A stretch of DNA of 56,333 nt. Source: an uncultured bacterium (GTDB taxonomy: Bacteria > Cyanobacteriota > Vampirovibrionia > Gastranaerophilales > Gastranaerophilaceae). The position numbers and the translations under genes are program-made. A model generated the notes under the pieces. That model worked only from the letters and a program-made list of their open reading frames with translations. It did no database searches and was not told the origin of the DNA. Location of the stretch: positions 1 through 56,333 of the forward strand of contig CASDPF010000018.1 in the NCBI GenBank assembly GCA_949282215.1, given 5' to 3'. Of this stretch, positions 7,414 through 16,753 are shown piece by piece (position 1 is the stretch's first letter; every line of letters begins with the position of its first letter).

Positions 7414-8149
7414 ATGAAAAAGAAAAATGCTTTTACCTTAGCAGAAGTGCTGATAACATTGGGAATAATCGGAGTCGTAGCGGCAATGACGTTGCCGACT
7501 CTTGTACAAAAACAGCAGGAAAAAGTAACTGTAAGCAGATTAAAGAAAGCATACTCCGCTCTTTCGCAAGCTTATTTAATGATTTCAAAGGATTATGGTG
7601 AGCCTACAAACTGGGGATTTAGTTCAAATATTGATGCGGATGGAAATTCTACACCTGAAGGCTCAATTAAAGTTTCTAATTTGTTTGCTAAGTATATGAA
7701 AATTACAAAAAACTGCGAAAATGCTGACGGTTGTTGGTCATCCGGAGATGTATATAGACTTAATGGTAGTCTATATGGATCTGGTAATCCCGGAGAAAGG
7801 GATGATATAGCAAAAATAACATTAGCAGATGGAACTTATGTCGCATTTGGAGGACTTAATGCTGAATGTTCTAAAAATAGAGGTGAAACGAAACCTCTGT
7901 CATCAGTTTGTGGTTGGATTATTGTCGATGTAAATGGTAATGACAGACCAAATACTTATGGAATAGATATTTTTGAATTTAGTATTACTAAATATAATAT
8001 TATGCCTTACGGTACACAAGAGGATACATTGTCGGGATAAATCTACTGCATCAGGAAATGGTTGTACTGCTTGGGTAATATATAATGAAAATATGGATTA
8101 CCGAAGATGCAGTGACCTCAGTTGGGATGGTAAGAAAAAATGCAAGTAA
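7414..8149 (+). pseudogene. Type IV prepilin-like gene with a C-terminal frameshift
   Basis: Begins MKKKNAFTLAEVLITLGIIG and reads to a TAA at 8038-8040 (208 residues). The family's C-terminal signature (GCTAWVIYNENMDY, then DLSWDGKKKCK, stop at 8149) follows immediately in another frame. Removing one G from GGG at 8034-8036 joins the two into one protein of normal family length ending like the 6354-7094 protein. So either the gene has a real one-base frameshift that removes the last 36 residues or so, or this is a homopolymer error. Upstream leader copy 2 and the ribosome-binding site are intact. Confidence 0.8.
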
Positions 8150-8158
8150 AATACAATG

Positions 8159-9352
8159 TTATTCAAATATTTTAATTGCACGCGACAGAATTCCAAGACA
8201 GTATGAAATCGTTATTCCGTAGTTTGTTATAGGAATTCCTGCTTCGTTTGCTTTTAGTATTCTTGATAGGATTTCTCTGCGGTTTGTCATGCAAGCTCCG
8301 CAGTGAATTATTAGTTTATAACTGCTTATGTCAGGAAAATCATGTCCTGCATAATTTTCTATGATTAAATTTTTTCCTGTTCTTTTCTTTAGCAGGTTCG
8401 GAATTTTTACTCGTCCGATATCATCTTCTATTGCATGGTGAGTACAGCTCTCTAAAATCAGTACTTTATCTCCGTCTTTCAGGTTTTCTATCGCTTCAGC
8501 TCCTTGTTTAAAAGCTTCCAAATCTCCTTTAAGTCGTGCAAAAAGTATTGAAAATGATGTTAGAGGAATATTTTCAGGTACTATTTTCGATACGGTCTTG
8601 AATGCTTGTGAGTCTGTAATTACTAATGCTGGAGGAGTTTTTAAGTTATCCAATGCATCTTTTAGTTCTGTTTCTTTTACCACATAACTCAAGCAGCTAC
8701 TGTCAAGCAAATCCCTTAATGTTTGAACTTGCGGAAGAATAATTCTGCCTTTCGGTGCTTCTTTATCAATTGGGATTACTAAAATAACCGTACTTTTTGC
8801 AGGAATTAAGTCCCCTGCAATTTTAGGCGTATTTACAAAATCCTCAGGAAGAAGTTTTACCAGTTTTTCTTTGAATTTATATGTCAGGTCTTCATCAGTT
8901 AATGCTGATGTTATAAGCACGTTATCTGTTAATTTATATATTTCATCAAGTTTATTCCGTTTAATTTCCTGAACATCATTTTTGTTTATTACAATTAAGT
9001 ATGGAATATTCAATGAATTTAGTTCTTTTATTAAATCCTTTTCATACTCGTCAAGTCCGTTGTAATCACAGATTATTACCGCAACATCAGTGCGGTTAAT
9101 TATCTTTTTTGTTTTCTCAATACGTTTTTCTCCAAGTATTGTTTCATCGTCAATTCCTGCTGTATCAAGGAAGTTTACAGGTCCTACAGGTAAAAGCTCC
9201 ATAGATTTTTCCACTACATCCGTTGTCGTTCCTGCAATGTCTGAAACAATAGATATATCTTGGTTTGTAATTTTATTTAAAAATGCGGATTTCCCTACAT
9301 TAGTTTTACCGAAAATTCCTATATGTAAACGCATTGATTTTAGTGATTTCAT
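8159..9352 (-). CDS. hydF: [FeFe]-hydrogenase H-cluster maturation GTPase HydF
   Basis: A 397-residue HydF, the scaffold that assembles the 2Fe subcluster and delivers it to apo-hydrogenase. The N-terminal GTPase domain has GKTNVGKS (15-22, P-loop), DTAG (63-66) and NKND (123-126). The C-terminal domain holds the Fe-S ligands C303-x-H305 and H350-C351-x2-C354, the HydF-specific CxH...HCxxC pattern. Length matches the family. The radical-SAM partners HydE and HydG are not in this window. The gene ends 10 nt from the frameshifted prepilin on the other strand. It presumably matures both hydrogenases found at 307-5765. Confidence 0.95.
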   Translation of the reverse strand: MKSLKSMRLHIGIFGKTNVGKSAFLNKITNQDISIVSDIAGTTTDVVEKSMELLPVGPVNFLDTAGIDDETILGEKRIEKTKKIINRTDVAVIICDYNGLDEYEKDLIKELNSLNIPYLIVINKNDVQEIKRNKLDEIYKLTDNVLITSALTDEDLTYKFKEKLVKLLPEDFVNTPKIAGDLIPAKSTVILVIPIDKEAPKGRIILPQVQTLRDLLDSSCLSYVVKETELKDALDNLKTPPALVITDSQAFKTVSKIVPENIPLTSFSILFARLKGDLEAFKQGAEAIENLKDGDKVLILESCTHHAIEDDIGRVKIPNLLKKRTGKNLIIENYAGHDFPDISSYKLIIHCGACMTNRREILSRILKANEAGIPITNYGITISYCLGILSRAIKIFE

Positions 9353-9376
9353 TTATTGTACTCTCTTTTTCCTACT

Positions 9377-9403
9377 AAAAAAGGCACCCAAAATCGGGTG
9401 CCT
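9377..9403 (-). terminator. Terminator of rpsO
   Basis: On the minus strand AGGCACCC, a 6-nt loop, GGGTGCCT and a T run. It lies 20 nt after the rpsO stop codon. Confidence 0.85.
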
Positions 9404-9422
9404 GATAATTCGATTTTGAAAA

Positions 9423-9692
9423 TTAACCTCTGATACCAAGTTTTTTGATTAATTCTCTGTATCCGTCAAGATCTCTTGATTTCATATAAGAAAGTAATCT
9501 TTTTCTTCTACCTACCATCATTAAAAGACCTCTTTTTGTAGCGAAATCTTTTTGGTTAGATTTTAGGTGTTCTGTTAATTCAGAAATCTTTTGGCTTAAT
9601 AATGCGATTTGAACCTCTACAGAACCGGTATCTTTTTCGTTAGCACCATATTCTTTAATGATGTCTTGTTTGTTTTTTAAGTTAATTGACAT
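9423..9692 (-). CDS. rpsO: 30S ribosomal protein S15
   Basis: An 89-residue S15 of standard length that binds 16S rRNA in the small-subunit platform. Recognisable family segments are [22 protein letters not shown][10 protein letters not shown] and the C-terminal [20 protein letters not shown]. Monocistronic, with its own terminator. The 5' leader contains a GAGTG/CACTC inverted repeat (9713-9737) that may be an autoregulatory S15-binding structure, as known in other bacteria. The start follows AAAGGA. Confidence 0.97.
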   Translation of the reverse strand: MSINLKNKQDIIKEYGANEKDTGSVEVQIALLSQKISELTEHLKSNQKDFATKRGLLMMVGRRKRLLSYMKSRDLDGYRELIKKLGIRG

Positions 9693-9785
9693 ATTTTTTC
9701 CTTTACATTGTTGAGTGACTATTTGGCGTAAGCACTCTACAAGGCTTATGATAATATATCAATAAAAAAAATCAACCGTTCTGTT

Positions 9786-9822
9786 AAAAACCCTTTACAA
9801 ATCAATTTTGTAAAGGGTTTTT
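9786..9822 (-). terminator. Intrinsic terminator
   Basis: Near-perfect inverted repeat AACCCTTTACAAA / TTTGTAAAGGGTT with T runs on both ends. It directly follows the minus-strand gene ending at 9828. Confidence 0.8.
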
Positions 9823-9827
9823 GTTAT

Positions 9828-10280
9828 TTATGCTAAAAATTGTGTTGCACTGTGCGTGTGATATAAAGCTGTCTTTAAGGCTGCATCATAATTGAATTCT
9901 GCTTCTGAAGATGCATTTTTTAATTTGTTTAGCTTTGATTCTTGTGTAAGTGACAAATCTTTATCTTGTGCATCCATTTTTGTTTTGTATGTCAAATATT
10001 CTGATTTTGCTTTGCTTGCGATTGGTGCTAATGCTTGATAGTTTGCAATTAATTCTTCTGACTTCGCATTAAATGCTTCATGACGTCTGTTAAAGTATTC
10101 TCTAATTAAATCAGAAGGGTTTCTTGAAGATTTTAATTGTGATACGTCAAAATTATGTATAGAAGTTGTTCTGAGTTGAGCCGCAATATAATTTTCGTAA
10201 GATTTATATTGACTTTTTAGGCCGTTATCATTTTCAAATTCTGCATTTGTAAGTATTTTTGTGCTAATACCGTCAACCAT
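9828..10280 (-). CDS. Hypothetical protein, 150 aa
   Basis: No family recognised. The sequence is mostly helical and polar, with no signal peptide or membrane span. A central charged stretch (KAKSEYLTYKTKMDAQDKD) suggests a short coiled coil. It is a single gene with its own terminator; AAGGGA lies about 8 nt before the ATG. Base composition is like that of its neighbours. Confidence 0.65.
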   Translation of the reverse strand: MVDGISTKILTNAEFENDNGLKSQYKSYENYIAAQLRTTSIHNFDVSQLKSSRNPSDLIREYFNRRHEAFNAKSEELIANYQALAPIASKAKSEYLTYKTKMDAQDKDLSLTQESKLNKLKNASSEAEFNYDAALKTALYHTHSATQFLA

Positions 10281-10389
10281 ATACCAATCCCTTATGTTAT
10301 TCCTTATATATATATAAAGTATTTATTATCAAATTTATTGCCTTTTATTTGTTAAATGTTACAAAATGTAAAGCCGAATTTTTGCCTAT

Positions 10390-10413
10390 AAAAAAGGACG
10401 GTTTTACCGTCCT
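10390..10413 (-). terminator. Intrinsic terminator
   Basis: On the minus strand AGGACGG, loop TAAAA, CCGTCCT and a T run, about 70 nt beyond the stop of the gene at 10483-10773. Confidence 0.75.
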
Positions 10414-10482
10414 GTAATTTGAATTCCTTTTCCTATTTTCCTTATGTATTTATTTAAAACCTTTTCCTTTTGCTTTTTCCTA

Positions 10483-10773
10483 TTAATTTGCAACGACTGT
10501 TGATACAAAATTTACAATATCTTTGAATGAGTCTTTTACAAATTCTTTTGCTAGTGTTGTAATAGGTCTGTTTTCGACGCATTCAAATACATAATAAATC
10601 GGATCTTTTGAATTGTTAAAACGCATTCTTTTATCGCGTTTGTCAAGATAACAATAATCTTCTATATTAAATCCGGCAGTTGATCTTTTATTACCCTTTC
10701 TTTTACGGGTTAATGAGCCAAACTGACCGTTTCCGCTTGTTTCATTTTTTGTGCTGCCTGCCATTGGTAACAT
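10483..10773 (-). CDS. Hypothetical protein, 96 aa
   Basis: A small basic protein of unknown family. The N-terminal third is Gly/Ser/Lys/Arg-rich and probably disordered; the middle (FNIEDYCYLDKRDKRMRF) and the C-terminus look folded. The start may be the internal Met4 (MAGSTKNE) rather than Met1. No signal peptide or membrane segment is seen. It stands alone between the efflux operon and 9828-10280 and has a terminator. No function is proposed. Confidence 0.6.
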   Translation of the reverse strand: MLPMAGSTKNETSGNGQFGSLTRKRKGNKRSTAGFNIEDYCYLDKRDKRMRFNNSKDPIYYVFECVENRPITTLAKEFVKDSFKDIVNFVSTVVAN

Positions 10774-10871
10774 CTTTTTTGCTCTCTTTCTTCTCTCTTA
10801 TATCTTACATATATATAAAGGATATAAGTTTTGAAAAATTGCCTTTTGTTGATATGTTATGTTAAGTTATG

Positions 10872-12320
10872 TTAACTTTCTTTTTTTAGTGTAACAGCTT
10901 CATTTTCAGCGACAAGATTTTTACCTATAGCCTTTTCCAAGGCCGCTTTAGAGGAATTGTATTGATAAAGCGTTCCGTAGTAGTTCAATTGAGCTTCCTG
11001 ATAAAGAATTTGAGCATCTTTAAGTTCTGTCGGACTGGCTTCTCCTACTCTATAACGTCCGTAAGAGAGTTCATAATTCTCTTTTGCTTGTTTTACCTGC
11101 AACATTGCAACAGGTATTTGATTTTTCTTTTCTTCTAGTGTTAAAAAGGCGTTTTGAATTTCCAGATAGATTGTGTTTTGGGTTGTTTGAGCATTTGCTA
11201 TTTCTTTATCATAGAGATATCTGGCTTCTTTTATTTCGTTTCTTATTAACATTCCGTTTACTGTAGGGAAGTTAAGATATCCGCCTATATTATAACCATA
11301 GTTTGATGTCCAATGTTTACCACCTATTTGATATTGTCCTTCAAGTGAAAGTGTTGGAAAATATGATTTTTTTACTAATTTAAGAGTTTGTTTTGCTCCT
11401 TCTACTTTAATTTCTGCAAGTTTTAATTCCGGACGAGAATCTCTTGCTATTTCTACCGCTTGATTTAGGGTAAGGTCTACAGGATTGTATGTAAGTCTGT
11501 CTTGGACGTTATATTCGTCAATGAAAGGGACACCCATAACGTTATTTAATTTTGCAACAGCCAACTTTACAGCATTATCAGCTTGGATAAGTTTTAGTTT
11601 TGCACTGCTCAGATTTGCTTCGGCAATTGTGACATCAACTTTTGGATTCATGCCGATTTCATAGAATGCTTTAGCTTGGTCATAGAACATTTTAAACTTA
11701 TCTACTGTATCTTCGGCAACTCTACGATTTTCGATTGCATATTGAAGATTAAAGTAGGCATCTTTTGTTTGGTAGATAACGTCATTAATTATTCCTGTGA
11801 GGGTAGTTTTATAACCTTCATAATCTAATCTTTTTATCGTTGCTTGGTTTTGAGTTACGCCAAAGTCGTAGAGCATTTGTTGAAGCGTGATTTGACCTAA
11901 TACATAGTAATTAAATGTTAGGTTTTTCCCTAAAGCATCTGACAATTGCAGTTGCTTAATTTTTGTATAGCCTGTTTGCCAGCTTACTTGCGGAAAATAA
12001 TTTGACCAAACCTGTTTTATTCTCGCATCTGAGGCAAGAATATCTTGAAATGCCGCATTAATTTGAGGATTGTTACCTAATGCAAGTTCTATGCATCTGT
12101 CAAGATTCATATCGATATTTTTTTCGACAGAACCTTCTATCACAATACTTTCTGTTTCTGTATTAGATTTTGGCTTTTTAGGCAGTACGGCATCTGCTGA
12201 AGGATACTCTTTTTTATTAATTGTATTTCCGATATCCTTAGCCTGAACAGGTATTGTTAAAAGTAATATTAATATTGTTATTGTTATTGTTATTGTTATT
12301 GCAAATATTTTCTTATGCAT
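10872..12320 (-). CDS. TolC-family outer-membrane efflux protein
   Basis: A 482-residue outer-membrane channel of the TolC/OprM type, third gene of the RND operon. A signal peptide with hydrophobic core and likely cleavage after VQA precedes two repeated outer-membrane-efflux domains, each with long helices rich in Ala/Gln/Leu (roughly residues 70-270 and 275-470). The signal-peptide core is an I-T-I-T repeat encoded by a hexanucleotide tandem repeat at 12274-12301. The permease gene ends 9 nt upstream. Presence of TolC implies a true outer membrane. Confidence 0.92.
   Translation of the reverse strand: MHKKIFAITITITITILILLLTIPVQAKDIGNTINKKEYPSADAVLPKKPKSNTETESIVIEGSVEKNIDMNLDRCIELALGNNPQINAAFQDILASDARIKQVWSNYFPQVSWQTGYTKIKQLQLSDALGKNLTFNYYVLGQITLQQMLYDFGVTQNQATIKRLDYEGYKTTLTGIINDVIYQTKDAYFNLQYAIENRRVAEDTVDKFKMFYDQAKAFYEIGMNPKVDVTIAEANLSSAKLKLIQADNAVKLAVAKLNNVMGVPFIDEYNVQDRLTYNPVDLTLNQAVEIARDSRPELKLAEIKVEGAKQTLKLVKKSYFPTLSLEGQYQIGGKHWTSNYGYNIGGYLNFPTVNGMLIRNEIKEARYLYDKEIANAQTTQNTIYLEIQNAFLTLEEKKNQIPVAMLQVKQAKENYELSYGRYRVGEASPTELKDAQILYQEAQLNYYGTLYQYNSSKAALEKAIGKNLVAENEAVTLKKES
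12274..12301. repeat. Hexanucleotide tandem repeat in the tolC-like signal peptide
   Basis: More than four tandem copies of ATTGTT (plus-strand sense), reading as alternating Ile-Thr codons on the coding strand. Slippage here would lengthen or shorten the signal-peptide core by two residues without breaking the frame. Confidence 0.8.
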
Positions 12321-12329
12321 ATTTATTGC

Positions 12330-15300
12330 TTATTCCTTTTTTTTTAAGTGTTTAGCGGTGAATACTTTGAATTCTTCAATCATTACATAAAATGCAGGCA
12401 CTAAGAATGTTCCGATGAATGCTACAGCCATCATTCCGCCAAATACTGTCATACCTACGGAATGTCTGCTTGCTGCACCTGCTCCTTCTGCAAAGACTAA
12501 TGGTAGTAATCCTAAGATAAATGCTATGTTTGTCATCATTACAGCTCTAAATCTTAATTTAGCTGCCTGTAATGCCGCATCTTTAATAGGCATTCCTTCT
12601 TGGTGTGCATCTTTTGCAAATTCAATAATCAGAATTGCTTGTTTTGTACTTAAACCAATCAACATAACAAGACCGATTTGAGCATATATATCAAGCGAGT
12701 ATCCTGCTACATATTGGAAAAATAAAGCACCGATTAAGGCTACAGGTGATATTAACAATACTGCTAAAGGCAGCATCCAGCTTTCATATAGTGCTACGAG
12801 GAACAAATAAACAAACACAAGTGACATAGCTAAAATTGGTCCGATTTGACCGCTTGATTCTTGTTCCTGTAAAGCACTTCCTGACCAGGTATATCCCATA
12901 TCTTTAGGCAGGACTTCTTCTGAAATTTTTACCATTTCATTCATTGCCTGACCTGAGCTTACACCGTTTCTTGCCATACCGTTAATAAGAATTGACGGGT
13001 ACATATTAAAACGTGTTAAACTATAAGGTCCTACAATGTTGCTTATTTTTACTACTGATGATAATGGAACCATTTTTCCGTATTTATTTTTAACGAATAT
13101 TTTATCAATATCTGAAGGTTTTTCTCTGTAGTTTGCATCAGCTTGTAAGTATACACGGTATACTCGGCCGTATTTATTAAAGTCGTTTACGTATGATTTT
13201 CCAAAGTATCCTGCAAGAGCGTTGTACACTTCCGATACCTCAACATCCTGTGCCATAGCCTTTGAAGCATCTACATCAAGCATTAATTGTGGTAAATTCG
13301 CAGTATATGAGGTGTATACCATTGAAAATGCCGGATTTTTATTGGCAGCTTGGATAAGCTTCATTGCTTCATCATATAATTCTTGAGGAGTTCTGTTCCC
13401 TTTATCAAGAAGCTGATATTCAAAACCTCCGAACATACCTAGTCCTGAGATTGATGGTGGTGAAAATGATGCAATTGTTGCCGACGGATAATTAGAAAAT
13501 TCCCTTTGAACTTTTGCTAGTATGTTTTCCATTTGTAAGTCTTTTGATTTTCTTTTTGACCATTTATCAAGTTGAGATACTATTAAAGCTGTATTTTCAC
13601 CTGAAAAACCTACAAGAGTAATTGTTTTATTTACACCAGGAATTTGCAATAATCTATTTTCTATTTCTGTTGCAACAATATCGGTTCTTGATGCTGAAGA
13701 ACCGTCAGGTAATTGTATTTGAGTGAAAATTGCACCTTTATCTTCAGTTGGTAAAAAGCCTGTTGGTAGTAAATTGAATAATCCGATAATAAACCCTATT
13801 ATAATTGCAAAAGTTGTTAAGGTTTTAGCGGGAGAATCTATAAATACTTTTGCTCCTTCCAAATATTTATCTCTAACATTATTAAACCATTCATCAAATT
13901 TTTGGATGAATTTAAAATCACTATGTTCGGCTCCGCTTTTTAAAATCATTGCACATAATGCAGGAGCAAGGGTAAGAGCTACAACTGTCGATAAACCTAT
14001 TGATGAAGCTATACATAGTGCGAACTGCCTGAACATTTGTCCTGTAATTCCTGCCATAAATGATACAGGTACAAATACCGCCATCAATACTAATGATGTT
14101 GCAAGTACGGCTCCGAATACTTCTTTCATTGTGACTTCAGTTGCATCTTTTGGTGTTTTACCTTCTTGAATATGGCGTTGAGTATTTTCTAGTACAACTA
14201 TAGCATCGTCTACTACAAGACCTACTGCAAGTACCAATCCAAATAGGATTAAAAGGTTGATTGAAAAACCAAGTAAATTCATAAATATGAATACACCGAT
14301 AAGTGATACAGGGATTGCACAAAATGGAATGAGTGCTGCTCTTCCGCTTCCTAAGAATAAATATGTGACAATACTTACCAGAATAATTGCAAGTCCTATT
14401 GCGTTGATTACTTCTTTTATTGATTCTCGTACGAATTCGGTCTCATCACGTTCTATTTTATATTCAATACCTTGAGGGAAGCCTTTACTTAATTCTTCCA
14501 TTTTTTTACTGATTTTATTTGACAAATCAATCGCATTTGCTTCAGGTAATTGGGCTACTGATATAATTGCAGATTGACGACCTCCTATTCTTGAAAAATA
14601 CGAATAGCTTTCAGCACCAAGTTCAACTGTTGCTATATCTTTTAGTCTTATTTGTGATCCGTCAGGTTTTGAACGTACGATTATATTTTCAAATTCTTCA
14701 GGAGTTTGCAGACGTCCTTTAGTTCTTAGAGTAAGTTTAATCATCTGCTTATTCTTCATAGGTTCAACACCTAAGTCACCGGCAGGTGCTTGAATATTTT
14801 GGGCTTGAATTGCAGCATTAACTTCGCTTACGGAAACACCCAGATTTGCCATTTTCGTTGCATCAAGCCATACTCTCATTGAATAATCTGATGAGCCGAA
14901 TACTGAAACTTTACCGACCCCTTTGATACGTGCTAATTCGTCTTTAATGTATATGGATGCATAGTTTGCAACATATAATGCATCGTATGTATTTGTCGGG
15001 GAGTTAATCGCAATCATCATAAGTCCCGGACCGCCAGTAGTTTTTCTTACTGTCAGACCGTATCTTTTTACTTCTTCAGGCAGACGCGGAGTGACTAATT
15101 GCAAGTTGTTTTGTACGTTTACAACAGCCATATCAGGGTCTGAACCGATATTGAAGTATAGTGTGAGTTCATAAGAACCGTTTCTGGAGGTTGAAGACAT
15201 ATAAATCATATCTTCTACACCGTTTAATTGTGCTTCAATAGGGGCTGCAATTGTTGACTCAATTACGTCAGAACTTGCACCTGCATAGGTGGCACTTACT

Positions 15301-15446
15301 ACAACTTGTGGAGGAGTAATTGACGGATATTCTTCCAAAGGCAACATATTTATCATAAGCATTCCGGCAAGTATAATTACCAAAGAAATTACTATTGCAA
15401 GTTTTGGCCGTTTTATAAATATGTTGCCTTGTTGTTGTTCTGACAT
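12330..15446 (-). CDS. RND efflux transporter permease (HAE1/AcrB family)
   Basis: A 1038-residue inner-membrane proton-driven drug exporter of normal AcrB length. The first membrane helix is near residues 13-33 (KLAIVISLVIILAGMLMINM). The two large periplasmic loops follow TM1 and TM7. The TM4 proton-relay Asp pair is present in GLVVDDAIVVLENTQRH. The order adaptor-permease-TolC is the usual one for hydrophobe/amphiphile efflux pumps. Gaps of 9 nt to the tolC-like gene and about 50 nt to the adaptor support one operon. Substrates cannot be told from sequence; multidrug or bile-type compounds are usual for the family. Confidence 0.95.
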   Translation of the reverse strand: MSEQQQGNIFIKRPKLAIVISLVIILAGMLMINMLPLEEYPSITPPQVVVSATYAGASSDVIESTIAAPIEAQLNGVEDMIYMSSTSRNGSYELTLYFNIGSDPDMAVVNVQNNLQLVTPRLPEEVKRYGLTVRKTTGGPGLMMIAINSPTNTYDALYVANYASIYIKDELARIKGVGKVSVFGSSDYSMRVWLDATKMANLGVSVSEVNAAIQAQNIQAPAGDLGVEPMKNKQMIKLTLRTKGRLQTPEEFENIIVRSKPDGSQIRLKDIATVELGAESYSYFSRIGGRQSAIISVAQLPEANAIDLSNKISKKMEELSKGFPQGIEYKIERDETEFVRESIKEVINAIGLAIILVSIVTYLFLGSGRAALIPFCAIPVSLIGVFIFMNLLGFSINLLILFGLVLAVGLVVDDAIVVLENTQRHIQEGKTPKDATEVTMKEVFGAVLATSLVLMAVFVPVSFMAGITGQMFRQFALCIASSIGLSTVVALTLAPALCAMILKSGAEHSDFKFIQKFDEWFNNVRDKYLEGAKVFIDSPAKTLTTFAIIIGFIIGLFNLLPTGFLPTEDKGAIFTQIQLPDGSSASRTDIVATEIENRLLQIPGVNKTITLVGFSGENTALIVSQLDKWSKRKSKDLQMENILAKVQREFSNYPSATIASFSPPSISGLGMFGGFEYQLLDKGNRTPQELYDEAMKLIQAANKNPAFSMVYTSYTANLPQLMLDVDASKAMAQDVEVSEVYNALAGYFGKSYVNDFNKYGRVYRVYLQADANYREKPSDIDKIFVKNKYGKMVPLSSVVKISNIVGPYSLTRFNMYPSILINGMARNGVSSGQAMNEMVKISEEVLPKDMGYTWSGSALQEQESSGQIGPILAMSLVFVYLFLVALYESWMLPLAVLLISPVALIGALFFQYVAGYSLDIYAQIGLVMLIGLSTKQAILIIEFAKDAHQEGMPIKDAALQAAKLRFRAVMMTNIAFILGLLPLVFAEGAGAASRHSVGMTVFGGMMAVAFIGTFLVPAFYVMIEEFKVFTAKHLKKKE

Positions 15447-15499
15447 TGTTTTCCCCTTTTTAGTCTGGATATTAAGTTTGTATTTTTGATAATTTGATT

Positions 15500-16669
15500 T
15501 TATTTTTTAGTGTCTGTTATATTTGTACTTTTTTGTTTTTCCATTTCTTCTTTAGAAACTATTTTTACGGGTTTTCCTGGTGTAACTTTTTGTATGCCGT
15601 CTGTAATTACTCTATCTCCGGCTTTTAATCCTTTAGTTACAATCCAATTATCACCTTTTTGTCCGTTAACTTTTATATATGTAAGAACAGGTAAGTCATC
15701 CTCACCAAGGATATAAACATACTTACCTTCTTGGTTTTCAAGAACTGCTATTTGCGGTACTATAGGAGTTTTAACAGGTTTATTAGCATAAAGTTTTACT
15801 GTAACAAATTCCCCATGTAGTAATTGGTTATTTGGGTTTTGGAAAGTTGCTCTCATTGTTACTGTACCTGTTGATTGGTCTATTTTGTTGTCGTGAAAAT
15901 CTTGAATTCCTGTTAATGGATATTTTTGTCCGTTTGAAAAAATTAATTCAGCTTTTCTATTCGTATCATTTGAGCCATCTGCTTGTGAGAGCGATACAAA
16001 ATCTTCTGAATCAATAGGGAAAGTTACGTATATAGGATTTGTACTGTTAATCGTTGTAAGAGCACCTGAAGATGGGGTTACATAGTTGCCTAAAGTTACT
16101 GCAATAATCCCAATTCTGCCGTCAACCGGAGCTTTTACGTTTGTATAACTTAGGTTCCTCATGCTGTCATTGTATCTTGCTTGTGCTGATGAAAGTTGTG
16201 CTCTTAGTGCATCTCTTTGGGAGAGCATACTATCATATTGTGATTTTGCTATGTAATCTTTTTTGACAAGTTCGGCTGCTCTTGCAAGTTGTTTTTCTGC
16301 ATATTCTAATTGTGCTTTTGTATTGGCAACATCAGCTTTTGCAACATTTGCCGCATTTACAAATTCAGTCGGTTCAATTAAAAATAATGTTTGACCTGCT
16401 TTTACAAAATCACCTTCTTTAAAATAACTTTTTTGCAGATATCCTGAAATACGTGCCAGTACATTAACCTGATATTTAGAAGTTACACGACCTGGAGCCT
16501 CAAAACTTCTTATAATATCTGCTTCTTGGACAGGATCAACTGTAACAGAAGGAGCAGGTCTTTTTGATTGTTTTAAGCCTGTTTTGTAATTATTATAAGC
16601 TGTAATTCCGTATCTTATCGCTATTGCCGCAATAACTGCAGCAATAAATATTATGATATTTTTTTTCAT
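15500..16669 (-). CDS. RND efflux periplasmic adaptor subunit
   Basis: A membrane-fusion protein that links permease and TolC. An N-terminal membrane anchor (KNIIIFIAAVIAAIAIRYGI) is followed by a biotinyl-lipoyl-like half (ISGYLQKSYFKEGDFVKAGQTLF), a helical hairpin, the second lipoyl half (VKAPVDGRIGIIAVTLGNYV) and a beta-barrel domain. I chose ATG 16669, giving 389 residues, because GGGGAGAG lies 4 nt upstream; an in-frame start at 16699 has no such site. It is the first gene of the efflux operon, behind a promoter with a 16-bp palindrome. Confidence 0.92.
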   Translation of the reverse strand: MKKNIIIFIAAVIAAIAIRYGITAYNNYKTGLKQSKRPAPSVTVDPVQEADIIRSFEAPGRVTSKYQVNVLARISGYLQKSYFKEGDFVKAGQTLFLIEPTEFVNAANVAKADVANTKAQLEYAEKQLARAAELVKKDYIAKSQYDSMLSQRDALRAQLSSAQARYNDSMRNLSYTNVKAPVDGRIGIIAVTLGNYVTPSSGALTTINSTNPIYVTFPIDSEDFVSLSQADGSNDTNRKAELIFSNGQKYPLTGIQDFHDNKIDQSTGTVTMRATFQNPNNQLLHGEFVTVKLYANKPVKTPIVPQIAVLENQEGKYVYILGEDDLPVLTYIKVNGQKGDNWIVTKGLKAGDRVITDGIQKVTPGKPVKIVSKEEMEKQKSTNITDTKK

Positions 16670-16704
16670 TTGCTCTCCCCTGTGGTTAATGTATTTCAAT
16701 TGTC

Positions 16705-16753
16705 TGTTGCAATTGCAACAATAATTATATACTAAAAATAATTATGGGGTCAA
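16705..16753 (-). promoter_or_regulatory. RND operon promoter with palindromic operator
   Basis: On the minus strand TTGACC (16748-16753), an 18-nt spacer and TATAAT (16724-16729). The predicted transcription start falls in TGTTGCAATTGCAACA (16705-16720), a perfect 16-bp palindrome. A repressor bound there would block initiation. The -35 overlaps the end of rdgB. No TetR/MarR-type regulator gene lies nearby. Confidence 0.7.
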
